From contig JALPQD010000403.1 of the NCBI GenBank assembly GCA_023101885.1, positions 1,144,685 through 1,208,684 on the forward strand: a stretch of DNA of 64,000 nt, written 5' to 3'. The notes under the pieces were generated by a model. The model saw only the letters and a list, made by a program, of their open reading frames with translations, did not search any database and was not told the DNA's origin. A program made the position numbers and the translations under genes. Source of the stretch: Typhlomys cinereus (lineage: Eukaryota; Chordata; Mammalia; Rodentia; Platacanthomyidae). Positions 42,767 through 54,159 of the stretch are shown one piece after another; position 1 is the stretch's first letter; every line of letters starts with the position of its first letter.

Positions 42767-43195
42767 AACACTTTCCATTGGCTAGTCAAATGGCTACTCA
42801 GGTATTCTAATATGTCAAAACATAGCAAACTATGCACTTTAGACATAGGTTATGTTCCTATTCATCTTAATAAGACAGTTTGTTCCAATACCGTGAGTGT
42901 TGGTTGAGGGCCACCAGCATGATCCGCGCCCCCTTCTGGAGACTTAGAGCCACTGCAGACAATCTTGGCTTCAAGCAGCAAATGAATTTAAGAGGCGATG
43001 ACCACATCCACAGCCCAGCAGGTAACCTCGGCCAGGGTTAAGGCTCAGCATTAACCGTGTGCTCCCCACTTCTGAGAGCACAGAGCAGAGCTTCCACCTT
43101 CCCTCTGATGTCACAGCATAGGGAGGGAGAGCCTGGGACATTGTCCCAGAAAGTAAGCAGCTTGAAAATAGAGCCCACGGGTCGTGGGATGTAAG
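42767..43195. other. Non-coding DNA, nothing recognised
   Basis: No recognised repeat or gene. Confidence 0.35.
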
Positions 43196-43199
43196 ATGA

Positions 43200-43930
43200 G
43201 GCAGTTACTCCAGAAAACAGATGATACTGCCAGGAAAAATCAACCAAAGATATAAAGACACCTATCAAACTGCTTTTTAAACAGCAATCACTGTACCTCA
43301 TTAGAGCAATCATTATACCCGTAGATTGGAACAGCACTCATTATACCCATAGATGGGAGGCTCCTTCTACAATGAAAGGTGTTCATTACAGATAAGCACA
43401 ACTGGCCAAAAGAAATGACTGCAGACTGCTTGACCTTAAACAGGACATCTGAGCCACCCCCACCCTGCATTCCCACCCCACGGCAGTTAAGATTGTAAGA
43501 GCCTGAAGTGGGTCAGGGCTGCAGCCAGACATTATCTCCTGGACATGACAGGGCTGTGGCATCCATGAACTGCAGCTATGTGTATTTCCACAAGACCTGC
43601 GCAGGATTTGTCCTATCAACCTTTCACCATGGAATGGAGATCTCAAGAGGCCTCATAACTCCCTGAGAGACTGATGAGGGTTAATAGTGATGGAGGCAGG
43701 GAAAGATATTTCCTCGCTGGTATATCCACTGTTGATATATGATTCAAGCTCATGCAAATACTCAGGCACATACCATTAAAGGTAACCCAGATGAAACTCA
43801 GTGGGCCACACATGGGAAAAGACCAGAAAACAGGAGGGACACTGGCAGGGAAAAGGGAGCATTGTAATAGGAGAAGGAAGGGGGATGGAATTGGGAATTA
43901 AGATATAAAAATATCATAAATTCACTAGAC
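43200..43930 (+). mobile_element. L1 3' UTR, second lineage
   Basis: Parallel to 25790-26585 block by block: CCTATCAAACTGCTTTTTAA, TATCTCCTGGACATGACAGG, CCACAAGACCTGCGCAGG, AACCTTTCACCATGGAATGG, then GATGGAATTGGGAATTAAG and an AT-rich end. Confidence 0.8.
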
Positions 43931-45365
43931 TTCATCTCTGATACTCCTCTGCTCTCTCACTCAAACCCTCAGCTTCTTTCCCATAATCTGCAAACACTCT
44001 CAACTCTTCCTAGCATTTCCCATGGCTACCTGAATATCCCTGGCCTCCCCTTCACCTTTAACTGCCGTCTGTCACCCTCCTTCCCTTCTCTCCCATGACA
44101 CTCGAGATGCTAACCTGTGTTCTGTGTCTCTGGCCTGCCATTCCCAGCCAGCTGTGACCAGGCCTCCAGGCAACCTCCAGTGGAAATCTGTTGGAAATGG
44201 TGCCAACCCCCACTTGCCAAATGGAAGCCAATGGAAATCTCACAATCTTTTTCCCCTTTATTCTCTGTCACGCTTGGCATGACTCCTTGGGTTCTGAGTT
44301 GGTCTTCTTGCTTCTCCAACGTGTATTCCCTGTCTCTATCTGTCTCCAGAAGATGGGGACATTTTGCAGCACTGCCCATGTACTTACCTCACAGTTTCCA
44401 CAGTCCTGTGGGTAGGAAAGGCAGCTCAGCACCTCTGGAGTCTTCAAGCTTCTGCATTCAAAAGAAAGGCCTGACCCTTAGCCAGCTCCTGACGGAAACC
44501 CTGAGCCCTGTCCCTGGGAGTATCCTACCCAGTGCATGTTTTCGAGGAGCCTTGGTCTTGCTGGACGGGTTATACACCATCAGGATAATAATAACCGATG
44601 CATATGGTCCCCAGCCAAAGCTACAAACTCAAGCCAGTCATATGGCTACCTCAAGGCTTTGTTACCATCATCACCACAAAAAAGCCAAGGTCCTGGTGAG
44701 TCTCTCTGGCTGGCAACCCTCCAATCCATTTCACGAAGGAAGCACTGTTTGCACAAATCCCCGGGAGAGGACAGTGTGGTACTCATGCCCAACCTCCCCT
44801 GCACTCTGCCCTCCTGGCTTTTGTCTCCTCCTCGCACATCAGCAATAGACTCTACTCATGAGTATAACCGCTGCTCTGCATTTGTACATCTTCTAGCAGA
44901 TTCCCAAGACCTAGGGTCATCTCAGCCCCCCCAACACAGAACCCAGGCTATATAGTCGATTGCCAGTGACTCTAAACACCTATGCTGTGTCTGTGTGCAC
45001 ACCTCCTGAGCACCCCTCTACACCTTCCTGGCATCCCAGATGCCCCCATGGTGCTGCCAGGCCAAGCCATCCACGGCTGGTCCTCTTGCACTCTGCCCCA
45101 AACTCCTGCTCCGCAGCTAAACAATTTAGGATCCGGCCACTTCCTCACATCTCGCTCACCCTTGCTTCCCATACTACCTGCAAGTGACGCTCATTGATCT
45201 CCCTTTTTTCGGCATCCATGATCCCTCAACTGTGCTCCACCCCATGACACTTGGGTTGGTCTCCCCACATTCACACTATGCTACTTCAATTACCCCTAGT
45301 GCACACCATGAATGTTTCAAAAGTATGAACAGGATTCTAGTTCAAAGAGGAAAGATGGACTAAAT
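43931..45365. other. Pyrimidine-rich, repeat-poor DNA; long open frames
   Basis: About 1.4 kb, rich in C and T on the plus strand. It contains the longest non-repeat open frame in the window (44117-44848, 243 codons, plus), overlapped by a 139-codon plus frame and 60-90 codon minus frames. I recognise no domain and see no exon structure. Pyrimidine-rich sequence depletes stop codons, which may explain the open frames. Confidence 0.4.
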
Positions 45366-45367
45366 GT

Positions 45368-45592
45368 CAAGGTATCGACTAGAGAGGTGATTCAGGGGTT
45401 AAGCATTTGCTTCACAAGCAAAAGGACATGACTTCCGATCCCAGATCACATGTAAAAATACCACATGAAAATTGCTAGGGCCTGCACTTCTAACCCTGGA
45501 CGATAGAGCCTGGAAAATCCCAGAGGGAAGCAATATGGAGCAATCCAAGATGATTCTTAATGTCACCCTGGGGCTTTACAAAGTCTAAAGGA
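45368..45592 (+). mobile_element. B2-superfamily SINE, diverged, tail lost
   Basis: Head GACTAGAGAGGTGATTCAGG, body with AGAGCCTGGAAAATCCCAGA and GCAATCCAAGATGATTCTTA. No CA tail; it runs into a B1 fragment. Confidence 0.7.
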
Positions 45593-45601
45593 GAATGAGC
45601 A

Positions 45602-45694
45602 ACTAGATGTGGTGACACACACTTATAGTCCCAGCAATTTAGAAGGCTGAGGCAGAAGTATCACAAAATTCAGGCCAAAAAAAAAAAAAAATCA
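45602..45694 (+). mobile_element. B1 SINE fragment with A tail
   Basis: AGATGTGGTGACACACACTT, ATAGTCCCAGCAATTTAG, GGCTGAGGCAGAAGTATCAC and then 15 A residues. It is 3' deleted relative to full B1. Confidence 0.7.
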
Positions 45695-45744
45695 AAGTTG
45701 AATAAGTGCACATTAACCAGTAAATCAGCATGGAGAACAATTTG

Positions 45745-46200
45745 CCCTGTACTTTTTTATTTGAAATTTTTTTATTCTTTTAGTGTTTCATATATGAATA
45801 TAGTGAATTTATGATATTTTCAGATCTTAATCCCCAATACTATCCCCCTCCTCATCTCATTACATTGCTTCTTCCCTGCTAGACTCCCTCCTGTGTTCTT
45901 ATCTTTCCCCATGAATTTCATTTGAGTTGCCTTTAATGGCATATGCCTGAGCACTTCCTGGAGCATGAGTCATATATCAGTGGGTGTACTATTAAGGAAA
46001 GCATTGTCCCTTACACATACACCCCAAAAATCAGCATTAACCCTCTCCTTCAACTCTCTCAAAGAGTTGTGGGGCCCCTCAGAGATACTTCAAGCTTGCA
46101 TCTTTCAACAAATGTCTGAGAAAGCTGAGTTCAGGACCGCCGCAGTGGGGTGAGGAGAGATGGGGAGTCTGCATATTCAGCCATCCCCAGTGGAGAACAG
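45745..46200 (-). mobile_element. Probable L1 3' UTR, antisense
   Basis: T-rich start, TTCATATATGAATATAGTG, a pyrimidine tract (TATCCCCCTCCTCATCTC), then GGCATATGCCTGAGCAC and sequence with the reversed order of the second L1 3' UTR lineage. Old and diverged. Confidence 0.5.
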
Positions 46201-46474
46201 GGAAACACACACCCAAGCACTAGCTTCCCCATATCACATCCTGACACAACATTTGCTCGTTAACATTCCCATCATTAACTGAGAACCTGCATCAGGAGAG
46301 AATCTACCCTACATACTGCAGAGCTTGAAGACAAACCAGTGTGAAAAACCCTGTCGCCACCAAGCTGCTCTCTCCCTCAGACCTAAGAGCACACTCTGTT
46401 AGCCGTGACCATGCAAAACATGTTTGTTTGCTTTCGGTTATGCTTTTAAAATAAATGTCACAAACTTGACTTAG

Positions 46475-46990
46475 GTACTTTCTAGTTTAAAGTTCTCAGT
46501 GGGGCTGGAGAGATGACTAGGGGTTAAGGTTCTGCCTCCACAAGCAGAAGGTCCTGAGTTAGACCTCAAGTCCCATATGGAAATGGTGGTGGCTTGCACT
46601 TATGGTCCTGGTAGATAGAGCCTGGGAAATCTCAGAGCCAAGCAAAAGAGATAGTAGCAATACAAGATGATTCCCAAAGTCACCTTTGGTCCCCTCTCTC
46701 TCTCTCTCTCTGTCTTTCTCAAACTAATAAATAAAATTTAAAGTCCTCAGTGGCTCCCAGTGACCCACAAGCTCAAGCTCTAAGCCCTTTCTTCACAAAA
46801 GACCTTGCTGCAGACCACTTTCTCAAGCTACTGGTATTTTGCATTCCGTGTGGTCATCTGGCAATTTTATGCTTTGGGGCCTGGATTATGCTACTCCCTC
46901 TGTTCAGAGCGCATGCGCCTTGCCTTTCCATTAGTCCAAGGAAAGTGTTTAGTGATGACCTCCTCTCACTCAAAGTCACATAAAATTAGT
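46475..46990 (+). mobile_element. L2 LINE 3' fragment, split by a SINE
   Basis: AGTCCTCAGTGGCTCCCAGT, then GCTCAAGCTCTAAGCCC, TTATGCTTTGGGGCCTGG and TGCTACTCCCTCTGTTCAGA follow the L2 3' end (TCAGTGGCTCCC..., CTTTGCACTTGCTGTTCCCTC...). It is ancient and diverged. The (CT)n-tailed SINE at 46486-46753 is inserted at its start. Confidence 0.6.
46486..46753 (+). mobile_element. B2-superfamily SINE with (CT)n tail and TSD
   Basis: Flanked by TTTAAAGTTCTCAGTGG (46486-46502) and TTTAAAGTCCTCAGTGG (46737-46753), a 17-bp TSD with one mismatch. Head GGGGCTGGAGAGATGACTAG; the tail is (CT)n (about 46694-46711) instead of the usual (CA)n. It lies within the L2 fragment. Confidence 0.85.
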
Positions 46991-47225
46991 CCCACACAAA
47001 CTTTCATTGATATTCCCATATTTTACTGCACCTGTAAACTTGCCTGTCTGTCTGGACACTGTCTTGGTGAGAGACCTGCATCTGTAGGTCTGGGGCACAG
47101 GAGTATGACAATAATGCCCCAGGGAGTGAACGAGGCAATAACATTTAGCAAATGGTTTTTCATTCACCGTGGATTTGATATAGGCTCCATCAATCCTTCT
47201 ACATGTGAACACTACATAAAAATTT
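46991..47225. other. Non-coding DNA, nothing recognised
   Basis: Short spacer. The 140-codon frame 46805-47227 runs out of the L2 fragment and is not credible. Confidence 0.35.
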
Positions 47226-47231
47226 AAATAC

Positions 47232-47441
47232 TGGGCTGGAGAGATGGCTCAGGGGTTAAGACTCTGCCTCCAAGCAGAAAGTTCTGAATTCAGATCCCAG
47301 ATCCCACATAAAAATGCCAAGTGGAAACAGCGGCAGCCTGAACTTCCAGCCCTGGCTGGTAGAGCCTGGGAAATCTCAGAGCAAAGCAAAAAGGAGGTAG
47401 AGGAAATTCACGTTGATTCTTGAAATCACCCTTGGTCCTCC

Positions 47442-47511
<70 letters not shown>

Positions 47512-47515
47512 AGAG
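47232..47515 (+). mobile_element. B2-superfamily SINE with (CAGA)n(CA)n tail
   Basis: Head GGGCTGGAGAGATGGCTCAG, B-box-like GAATTCAGATCCC, body with GAGCCTGGGAAATCTCAGAG, tail of CAGA repeats at about 47446-47470 followed by (CA)n. Confidence 0.85.
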
Positions 47516-48950
47516 TTTAAAACACAAAGTTTAAGAAGAAGCCACTGGGGGAGGGAAGAGGAAGAAGTGCCTGGTACTTGCACACCACCAGGATCAGTGG
47601 GATATTCCAGAAACAGACTGGGAAGCCTGTCAATTCAGGGTTCAGGTGGGTTGGTAGAGGTCTCAGAAACTTGATAATGGAGAATAGTTGTTCCAAGATG
47701 AAACCCTGTTCTTCTCACCTCCAAATATTACAAACAAGACACCAAAAAAGATGATACTGTCTCCAATGAGCTTAACAGCTCTGTGAACAAAACTCAAAAA
47801 TATTTATTGGCATACAAGGTCTGCAGTAGCCGTCAGAGTGAAATTCACTATGCCTGACATCTGACTGAAAATTACCAAACAATGAAGAAGCAGAACTATG
47901 ATAAGCAAAATAAGCCAATAGACACAGAGTCAGGACTGACAAAAAGAATAATACTCGCACACATATTATAACTGCATCATAGACTTTCAAAAATTAGTTA
48001 CATGGAACAGTAATCTTAGAGATCCTGAGTTTAGGTTTGGTTGAGCCTCTTCTGTCTATGAAATCTATAGATCTAATCACATCTGGAATTTTTCTGTCAT
48101 TATTTCTCAAAATGTTTTCATCCCCCTCCTTCGCTCTTTCCACATGTAGCTTTTTTCTTCCTCTCAGTGGTGTACTTTGGTAGTCCCTATACATTCAGTA
48201 TCGCTAGACTTCTTGTCGGCAGTGACCAGTCTGCAGCTGATCCCACCCATATGTAATTTCTGTCTGCAAAATTCAGCTCACTTCTAATAGTCTCCCTGCA
48301 CTCCCATCATGTGCTAAACCTGCACTCCCATCATGTGCTACAGAAGAAGAAAGCTGACACCAAATGGGAATCTGGATTTGCTCAAGGGGGTGAAGAGGAT
48401 TCGACAATTTAAATACGTGAATGAGTATCTAAGCTTTTGTTACTATTTTAATAAAGCAATGACAATACAACACAGCACTTAATTAATACAGGTAGCAGTA
48501 AAATGTATGGCTGGCTCAGGAGACCAGGAGAGGAACAAGGAGAACAAAGTCCCAATAGTCTAATGTGATTGTGAAGGGACAGATATGGGATCCTTCTGGA
48601 ATACACCCACTGGCAAAGGTATTCCCTCAAGGAATATCCAGTAAGCATTTCCCAACAATAGTCACAAGTGCTCAGAGTTCACCAATGAGCAACACAAACA
48701 GTGCCACGCACTGCATATCAATCCGTATTCATGCAGTGATGAACTCTACATGCAGCAGTCCCCTGAGAATTGTAATGCAGTGACAAAATCCTATCAGCTA
48801 ATAAGGTCCCAGAAGAGTTTAGCCTAACACACGATTCATGTGCTATGGTGATGCTGGGGTAAATAAAGCCGCTGGCTCTCAATCCTGTGAAAGAGCACCC
48901 TACACCACTGTGCAGTTCATAGTACTTGGTATTGGTAACAAATGGCTAGG
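47516..48950. other. Non-coding DNA with a 24-bp duplication
   Basis: About 1.4 kb without a recognised repeat or gene, apart from the tandem duplication at 48295-48340. Confidence 0.4.
48295..48340. repeat. 24-bp tandem duplication
   Basis: CCTGCACTCCCATCATGTGC plus TA occurs at 48295-48316 and again at 48319-48340, identical over 22 bases. Confidence 0.95.
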
Positions 48951-48954
48951 TTAG

Positions 48955-49192
48955 GAGGTGGAGAGATAGCTCAGGGGTTAAACCCTTTGCTTCAAAACCA
49001 AAAGGATCTGAGTTCATATCTTAGATCCCACATAAAAACACTGGTTGGAAATGACAGTGGCTTGCAATTCCAGCCCTGGGAGATAGAGCCTGGAAGACCC
49101 CAAAGCAGAACAAGGAGGTAAAGCAATCCAGGATCATTCCCAAAGTCACCCTTGGGCCTGTACAGGCACACACATACTCAAGTGCTCTCTTC

Positions 49193-49241
<49 letters not shown>

Positions 49242-49268
49242 ACACAAATAAACAAATAAATAAATAAA
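48955..49268 (+). mobile_element. B2-superfamily SINE with (CA)n and (AAAT)n tail
   Basis: Head AGGTGGAGAGATAGCTCAGG, B-box-like GAGTTCATATC, body with GAGCCTGGAAGACCCC and GCAATCCAGGATCATTCCCA, (CA)n at about 49198-49235, then AAATA repeats. Confidence 0.8.
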
Positions 49269-49349
49269 TGGATATACTATTGCTTTATGTGTTTATTAGA
49301 TGGCATATTTTATTATCTTAAAATGCATGCACGCTTAATAAGAAAGAGA

Positions 49350-49432
49350 AGCAAGAGCTATAGCTCAGTAGTAGAGCACTCATCTAGCATACACAGGACC
49401 TCGATTTCAACCCCACTGCACCATAATTATTA
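49350..49432 (+). mobile_element. ID SINE
   Basis: GCTATAGCTCAGTAGTAGAG, CACTCATCTAGCATACACAG and TCGATTTCAACCCC match the tRNA-Ala-derived ID core. Confidence 0.75.
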
Positions 49433-49489
49433 AATTAAATGCAGTAAGTATGGAAAAACTTAAAGATCTTTCAGGAGGATTCCAGAAGA

Positions 49490-49605
49490 AGGCACAGTTG
49501 TTGAGTGGAAGAGTGTTGTACTAACTCGTCATGTCCTGGGTTTGATCTTGAGAAAGAGAGGTAGACAGGCAGATAGAAACAGAGATAGACACACGAGTAA
49601 CAAAT
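49490..49605 (+). mobile_element. ID-like SINE, degraded
   Basis: GTTGTTGAGTGGAAGAGTGT, then TCGTCATGTCCTGGGTTTGA resembles a second, more diverged ID/tRNA-like core, followed by a GA-rich run. Confidence 0.45.
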
Positions 49606-49624
49606 ACTGAGAAGTGCTTGTGAG

Positions 49625-50168
49625 AGTTAAAATCAAGTGTCATTTTGACAGCTGCAGGCTGAGCTGGGGGGGGCAAGACTTTGAACTAGCCTGCAAGTGA
49701 TGGCTTAATTGATACGGAAGACCCCGCCCATAGTGAGTGGTGCTTCCCAGTGGTGGACCAGATAAAAGGAAGTGTGAGGAAGAGGGGCTTGTCCTCTCTT
49801 TTCCCTGTGCCCAGCTTGATGTGTTGAGGCCCCTGCCTCCTCTGTCTCCTCTCTTCCCTGCTTTTCTGCCGCTACTGTTTTTGGCTGACATTGCAGCCCA
49901 GCCACTTCGGTCCTCAAGTGTGATTAAAGTTCTGGAATCCTTTGGTTTTGGGGGGTCTTCATAACTGATTAGGACTGCTCTGAGAATTTCCAGGGATCCT
50001 TCATCTCCAGGACAAGACTATTATTCCTGAAATATTCAGCTCAAGAGCTGAGCAGCTATAGACTGCTCTGATTTTATCTTGTGCATTAATCGAACAAATT
50101 CCTTTTTTTTTCAATATATACATCTATTCTTTCAGTTCTGTTCCTCCAGAGAACCCTGAACTAATACA
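49625..50168 (+). mobile_element. MaLR LTR, same subfamily as 14691
   Basis: AGTGTCATTTTGACAGCTGC, GGAAGACCCCGCCCATAGTG, CCAGTGGTGGACCAGATAAA, and a TTCCTCCAGAGAACCCTGAA...TAATACA end parallel the LTR at 14691-15365. It lacks the (CTG)n and long (TA)n expansions of that copy. Confidence 0.75.
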
Positions 50169-50420
50169 GAGCTGATGGGAGAAAGAGGAAATCCATGAGT
50201 CCACAGATCTTAAGGGCTGTGGAAAACGCTTCAGGGAGCATCTATCAGAGGATGCTTACGGATCCATTAAGAAAAGACCTGAGAGTTGATCATTTTTACT
50301 GGTGAAAGAAGTAACTATGGTGCAGTGCGTGTGAAACCATGACTAAGGGGGTGCTAAGAAAGAATGGGGACAAAAAAACTTTGTGACCTAAAAATTTGGC
50401 AATGTTTTCTTAGGACACAA
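50169..50420. other. Non-coding DNA, nothing recognised
   Basis: Short spacer. Confidence 0.3.
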
Positions 50421-50424
50421 AAAA

Positions 50425-50535
50425 GCAAGAATTAGGCTGAGCAGGCCACTACATGACTGTTATCCAGGTTGAGACAGGAGCTTCAAAACTTCCGAGACAA
50501 CCCCTGGGCTATATATCAAGTGGCTGTCTACAAAA
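50425..50535 (+). mobile_element. B1-like SINE, degraded
   Basis: GGTTGAGACAGGAGCTTCAA, ACAACCCCTGGGCTATATAT and AAGTGGCTGTCTACAAAAAT are in B1 order but diverged. Confidence 0.45.
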
Positions 50536-50549
50536 ATACAAAAATAAAT

Positions 50550-51065
50550 GATAAAGGGAAAACTCGCTGAAGTTCATCAGACTGAAAGCCTTTTGTTCTT
50601 CAAAACACATCAGGAAGAGCATGAAAAGGTGGACTACACACCAGAAGGAAACAATCTCAAATCATTTACGTTACAAAGAACTTAAAAGTATAAAGATCTC
50701 TTCCAACTCGATATAAAGAATGAGGAGAAAAGCAATTTTAAAATGGGCAAAACATTTAAATGGCTATCTCACCAAAAAGAGCTATGCTACAGCAAGCTCT
50801 CCTACAAAACAATGTTCATTATTTTAGCCATCAGGAAAATGAAAAATGAAACCACAGTAAGATACTAGAGAAACTTAAAAAGACCAGCAATGCCGATTTT
50901 TGGCAAGGATATGCAGCAACTACAAACTCGTGTGCTGCTGGCCGGGATGTTAAACAGTACACGGCCACTTTGGAAATCAATTTGGCAGTCTCTTACATCT
51001 TAAACTTAAACTTACCATATGACCCAGAAATCCCACTACTACATCTTTCTCCATGGGAAACCTTT
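50550..51065 (+). mobile_element. Old L1, ORF2 3' part
   Basis: AAAATGGGCAAAACATTTAA, GCCATCAGGAAAATG, AAACCACAGTAAGATACTAG, GGCAAGGATATGCAGCAAC and ACCATATGACCCAGAAATCC match the well-known 3' end of L1 ORF2 at nucleotide level. The frame is disrupted throughout, so no protein can be made. Confidence 0.75.
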
Positions 51066-51728
51066 CTTCCAGACACAGCAGGTCACTGCCTTCCAGGCAA
51101 AGCCTTAATCAAGACGAGTCAGACCGACGAACGCTGAAAATTGAGCTTTCTCCAGACCTGTTACTCCTCAGCTTCTCTGCCTTCGTCCGAAGGAAATGAG
51201 AGTCACTTTATCCCGCCAAAAGATCCCCTGGATTTCACACTGTTCGCCTTACATGGGTGATCAGTCATCCTCAGGATTTTATTATTTCTTTCTTCTCTGA
51301 GGTGTTGAAGTCCCCAGCAGCAGCATCGGATTCCACACACCTTACAGTGTCTATCTGTGGCCCAAAGAGCCTGAGATATGACACCTTCCAATGTGCTTTG
51401 TCCCAGCACATCATCTCATCGCTGATAGAGTCTCAGTGACGCCCAGGCTTTGTACCATGCCTACCTCCAGCCTTCATTAACGGTGGATGAGGTCCACCTT
51501 TAAAATCCAACTTTAGACTGTGTCTCCTAAAACCTTTCTAACACCAAATATCACAGTGCCATTTCTGGTGGAGATTATCCAAAGGAATACTTAGAGCTCC
51601 AAGATTCACAAACAGGAGGTGTACAAGCAGGGCGGTTACAACAGAAAACCATGATCCTGTGGGAATCTTTGACTTTGGGTATCTCTCTGGTGTTCTTCTA
51701 TCTTCAAGCCAAAGGTTCAGGTCTTTGT
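51066..51728. other. Non-coding DNA, nothing recognised
   Basis: Repeat-poor stretch. A 68-codon minus and a 60-codon plus frame overlap around 51,203-51,439. No gene recognised. Confidence 0.4.
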
Positions 51729-51729
51729 A

Positions 51730-52328
51730 GCTAATCCTTCAAAAAGTGAGTTACTGTGGCCAGACATAATGCAGAGTACCAGCAACTCAGCAAGGCTCAC
51801 CAAGAATCAGGTCAACCTAATCTCTCCCCCATCCTAAGACTTTGGGAATCTCAAAGAAGAGGGGATGATGAGATTGTAAGAACCTAAAGATGGGAAGGCT
51901 TATCATTGGAAAATACATTCCATTCAAGGTAGGATTACTGTATCTAGCTCCTCCCAGTACTGACTACAGTGAGACTTTTCCTTGCTGCATAATTACCTGC
52001 ATAATGATCGACACACAAACATGCCCCCATAGACTACTTAAAAACTCAAGAAAGATAAGAACATATAGTGGAAACCTTCGGGACTACAGCTAGATGAGTA
52101 AAGGGAAATGCCCCTTTCAGTGGGATAGCCTAAAGACAGGCAACTTGATATGCCACAGAGGTCTAAACCCCCACAAGAATAAACAAGCCAGAGGAAACCC
52201 TAGAGACCACAGAAGCAGACAAGTAGGAAGGTAGAAGAGAGTGGGATGGATTGATGAAGGAAGGGGAGGGAGAGAGAAATGGAGGGAAGCAGGGATGTAA
52301 AACTAGAAAAATAAAATTATATATTTTT
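51730..52328 (+). mobile_element. L1 3' UTR, G-rich lineage, older copy
   Basis: AATCTCTCCCCCATCCTAAG, GATTGTAAGAACCTAAAGAT, and the GATTGATGAAGGAAGGGGAG polypurine tail parallel the copy at 20366-20941, with higher divergence and no TSD identified. Confidence 0.65.
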
Positions 52329-52770
52329 TAAAGTTAGTTACTGGATATAGGTTATCCACAGGAAGAAAACAGAGGGAAATTCCCAGAGTAGCATTTGGTC
52401 GAAAACCATCTGTGCCAACACGTTACCTCAGTGCTGACTAGTCTGTATGGTGCACTGAAGGACCCACCCACTATGCTTTCTCTAGTCACATTAACACCAT
52501 GAAAACAGGACGGCCAGTGATCTCAATGACTGCATAAGTAGAAACGAATAAATACTGGCCAATATTTTCTTGTCCCAGCCCAGGGCTCTTTTCACTGAGG
52601 GAAAGGAGAGGCTAAAAGCTGGTGCCTCTACAGAGATAAACAAAGACCAAGTGACCAAGGGTCCACTCATAGCCCAGTAAATATGGAGGCTTCAAGTTGT
52701 AACAAGTCAAAAAACAGCCCAGAGCGTTGCTCAAAGGGAAATAAATAGTCAATGCATTATTCAAAATAAT
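52329..52770. other. Non-coding DNA, nothing recognised
   Basis: No feature recognised. Confidence 0.35.
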
Positions 52771-52774
52771 CAAA

Positions 52775-53005
52775 ATATAAACATCTAACATCTATCAAGT
52801 ACCTGTGTATGTCAAAGCCTGTTCCCAGCACTATGTGTATATATGCATACATATATGCCAATCTACATTTATGTAAGATATATGTATACACAAGCGAGTT
52901 CATTTGACCCTCCTGCTGACCCTCCAAGGAAGCACTACACTTGTACCATTGCTGATGAGGAGGCGGAATGTAGAGGTGAGGTTGATTTGCCCTGCGTTTT
53001 TAGAG
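52775..53005 (+). mobile_element. MIR SINE interrupted by TA-rich repeat
   Basis: CATCTATCAAGTACCTGTGT, GCCTGTTCCCAGCACTATG, then TATATGCATACATATATG and, after ~100 bases, ATTGCTGATGAGGAGGCGGA and GAGGTTGATTTGCCCTGCG. The MIR core is recognisable on both sides of the TA-rich run. Confidence 0.6.
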
Positions 53006-53525
53006 ATGGGGGAGCAACGCTTCTAAGAATCATTTTGTTTATTTTTCCTGTGAATCTTTTTTAAGACTGCAATTTTTGAGTAGCCCACCAATGTGATCGC
53101 TGGTCCTTGTGTCTAACATAAAGGCGCTCACTCTGGGGTTTTACTCCCAGAGTGGAAGATTAAGGTTGATTTCAGCATGAATCCATTCCACAGACCACAG
53201 CACTGGCAGCATGACCAGTCGTGATGTGGCTGCTTCATATAAATCAATCCCCTCATATAAATCCATACGGAGTGTGGGCCAGCGTGGGGCAGCTCCTCCC
53301 AGAAGAGGCCTGGTGAGACACAGCTAATGAGTGGGCTGTGCTCAGACCGACAAAGACCCACACCAACAGGAAGGGAGCCAGCTGTTGCAGGCAATCCTTG
53401 CCCTCCCAACAGCTGCATCCAGCCCTGGCTCCTCTGCCAGCCACACCCAGACTGTGCTGCCCATCTTCAAATCCAAGACTCAATGACCTAGCAAACTTCT
53501 CCACATGGCTGTTTGCAAAGGAAGA
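53006..53525. other. Non-coding DNA, nothing recognised
   Basis: No repeat family recognised. Overlapping minus frames of 96 and 107 codons at 53128-53576 show no domain. Confidence 0.4.
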
Positions 53526-53529
53526 GATG

Positions 53530-53652
53530 AAATAGTTAATAAATACAGTGAAAAAATGTCCAGTATCCTTAATCATCAGGGAAGTGTCAATTAAAACTAC
53601 ATTGAGATTTCATCTCACCATAGTCAGAAGACCTATCATCAAGAATAGCTCC
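53530..53652 (+). mobile_element. L1 ORF2 3' fragment
   Basis: AATGTCCAGTATCCTTAATC, ATCAGGGAAGTGTCAATTAA and the CATTGAGATTTCATCTCACC block match the same L1 region as 55310-55430. It is cut by the SINE that follows. Confidence 0.7.
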
Positions 53653-53972
53653 TTTGGGGGCTGGAGAGGTGACTCAGGGGTTAAGCCTCTGCCTTGCAGG
53701 CGGAAGGTCCTGAGTTCGGATCCTAGACCCCACCTATAGGCGCTGGGCGGAAGCAGGGGTGGCCTGTGTTTCTGGTTCTGGTAGGGCGGAGCCTGTGAAT
53801 GCCAGGGCAGAGTAAACAAGGAGGAGGTGGAGGCGGTCCATGGTGGTTCCTGAATTCATCTGTGGTTCTACACACACACACATACATACACACATATACA
53901 TACACATGCACAAACACACACAATTGAATAAATAATAAAAAATTAAAATAAAATAAAATAAAGAATAGCTCC
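53641..53972 (+). mobile_element. B2-superfamily SINE, young subfamily, 12-bp TSD
   Basis: Element 53653-53960 between AAGAATAGCTCC copies (53641-53652 and 53961-53972, perfect). It shares the CCTTGCAGGCGGAAGGTCC and AACAAGGAGGAGGTGGAGGC signatures with 10336 and 61700. The tail is short: interrupted CA, then AAT repeats. It is inserted in the L1 fragment. Confidence 0.9.
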
Positions 53973-54159
53973 CAAAATTCCTCTCCCAAAACTCACTTCT
54001 CAATAAAAACATAGGATCACTCTAACACAAATAGTTTTCATTACAGTCACCCCCTCATCCCTAAGGATACATCCCCAGAAGTTGCCATTAACTGCATATA
54101 GAACCAAGTTCTGTGTAGTCTATGATTTTCTTGAACTTACTTACTTTTAATTATAAAGT

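Noticed and set aside
49350..49432. tRNA-Ala gene
   Set aside because: Matches the ID SINE core; acceptor-stem pairing and mature 3' end are not present.
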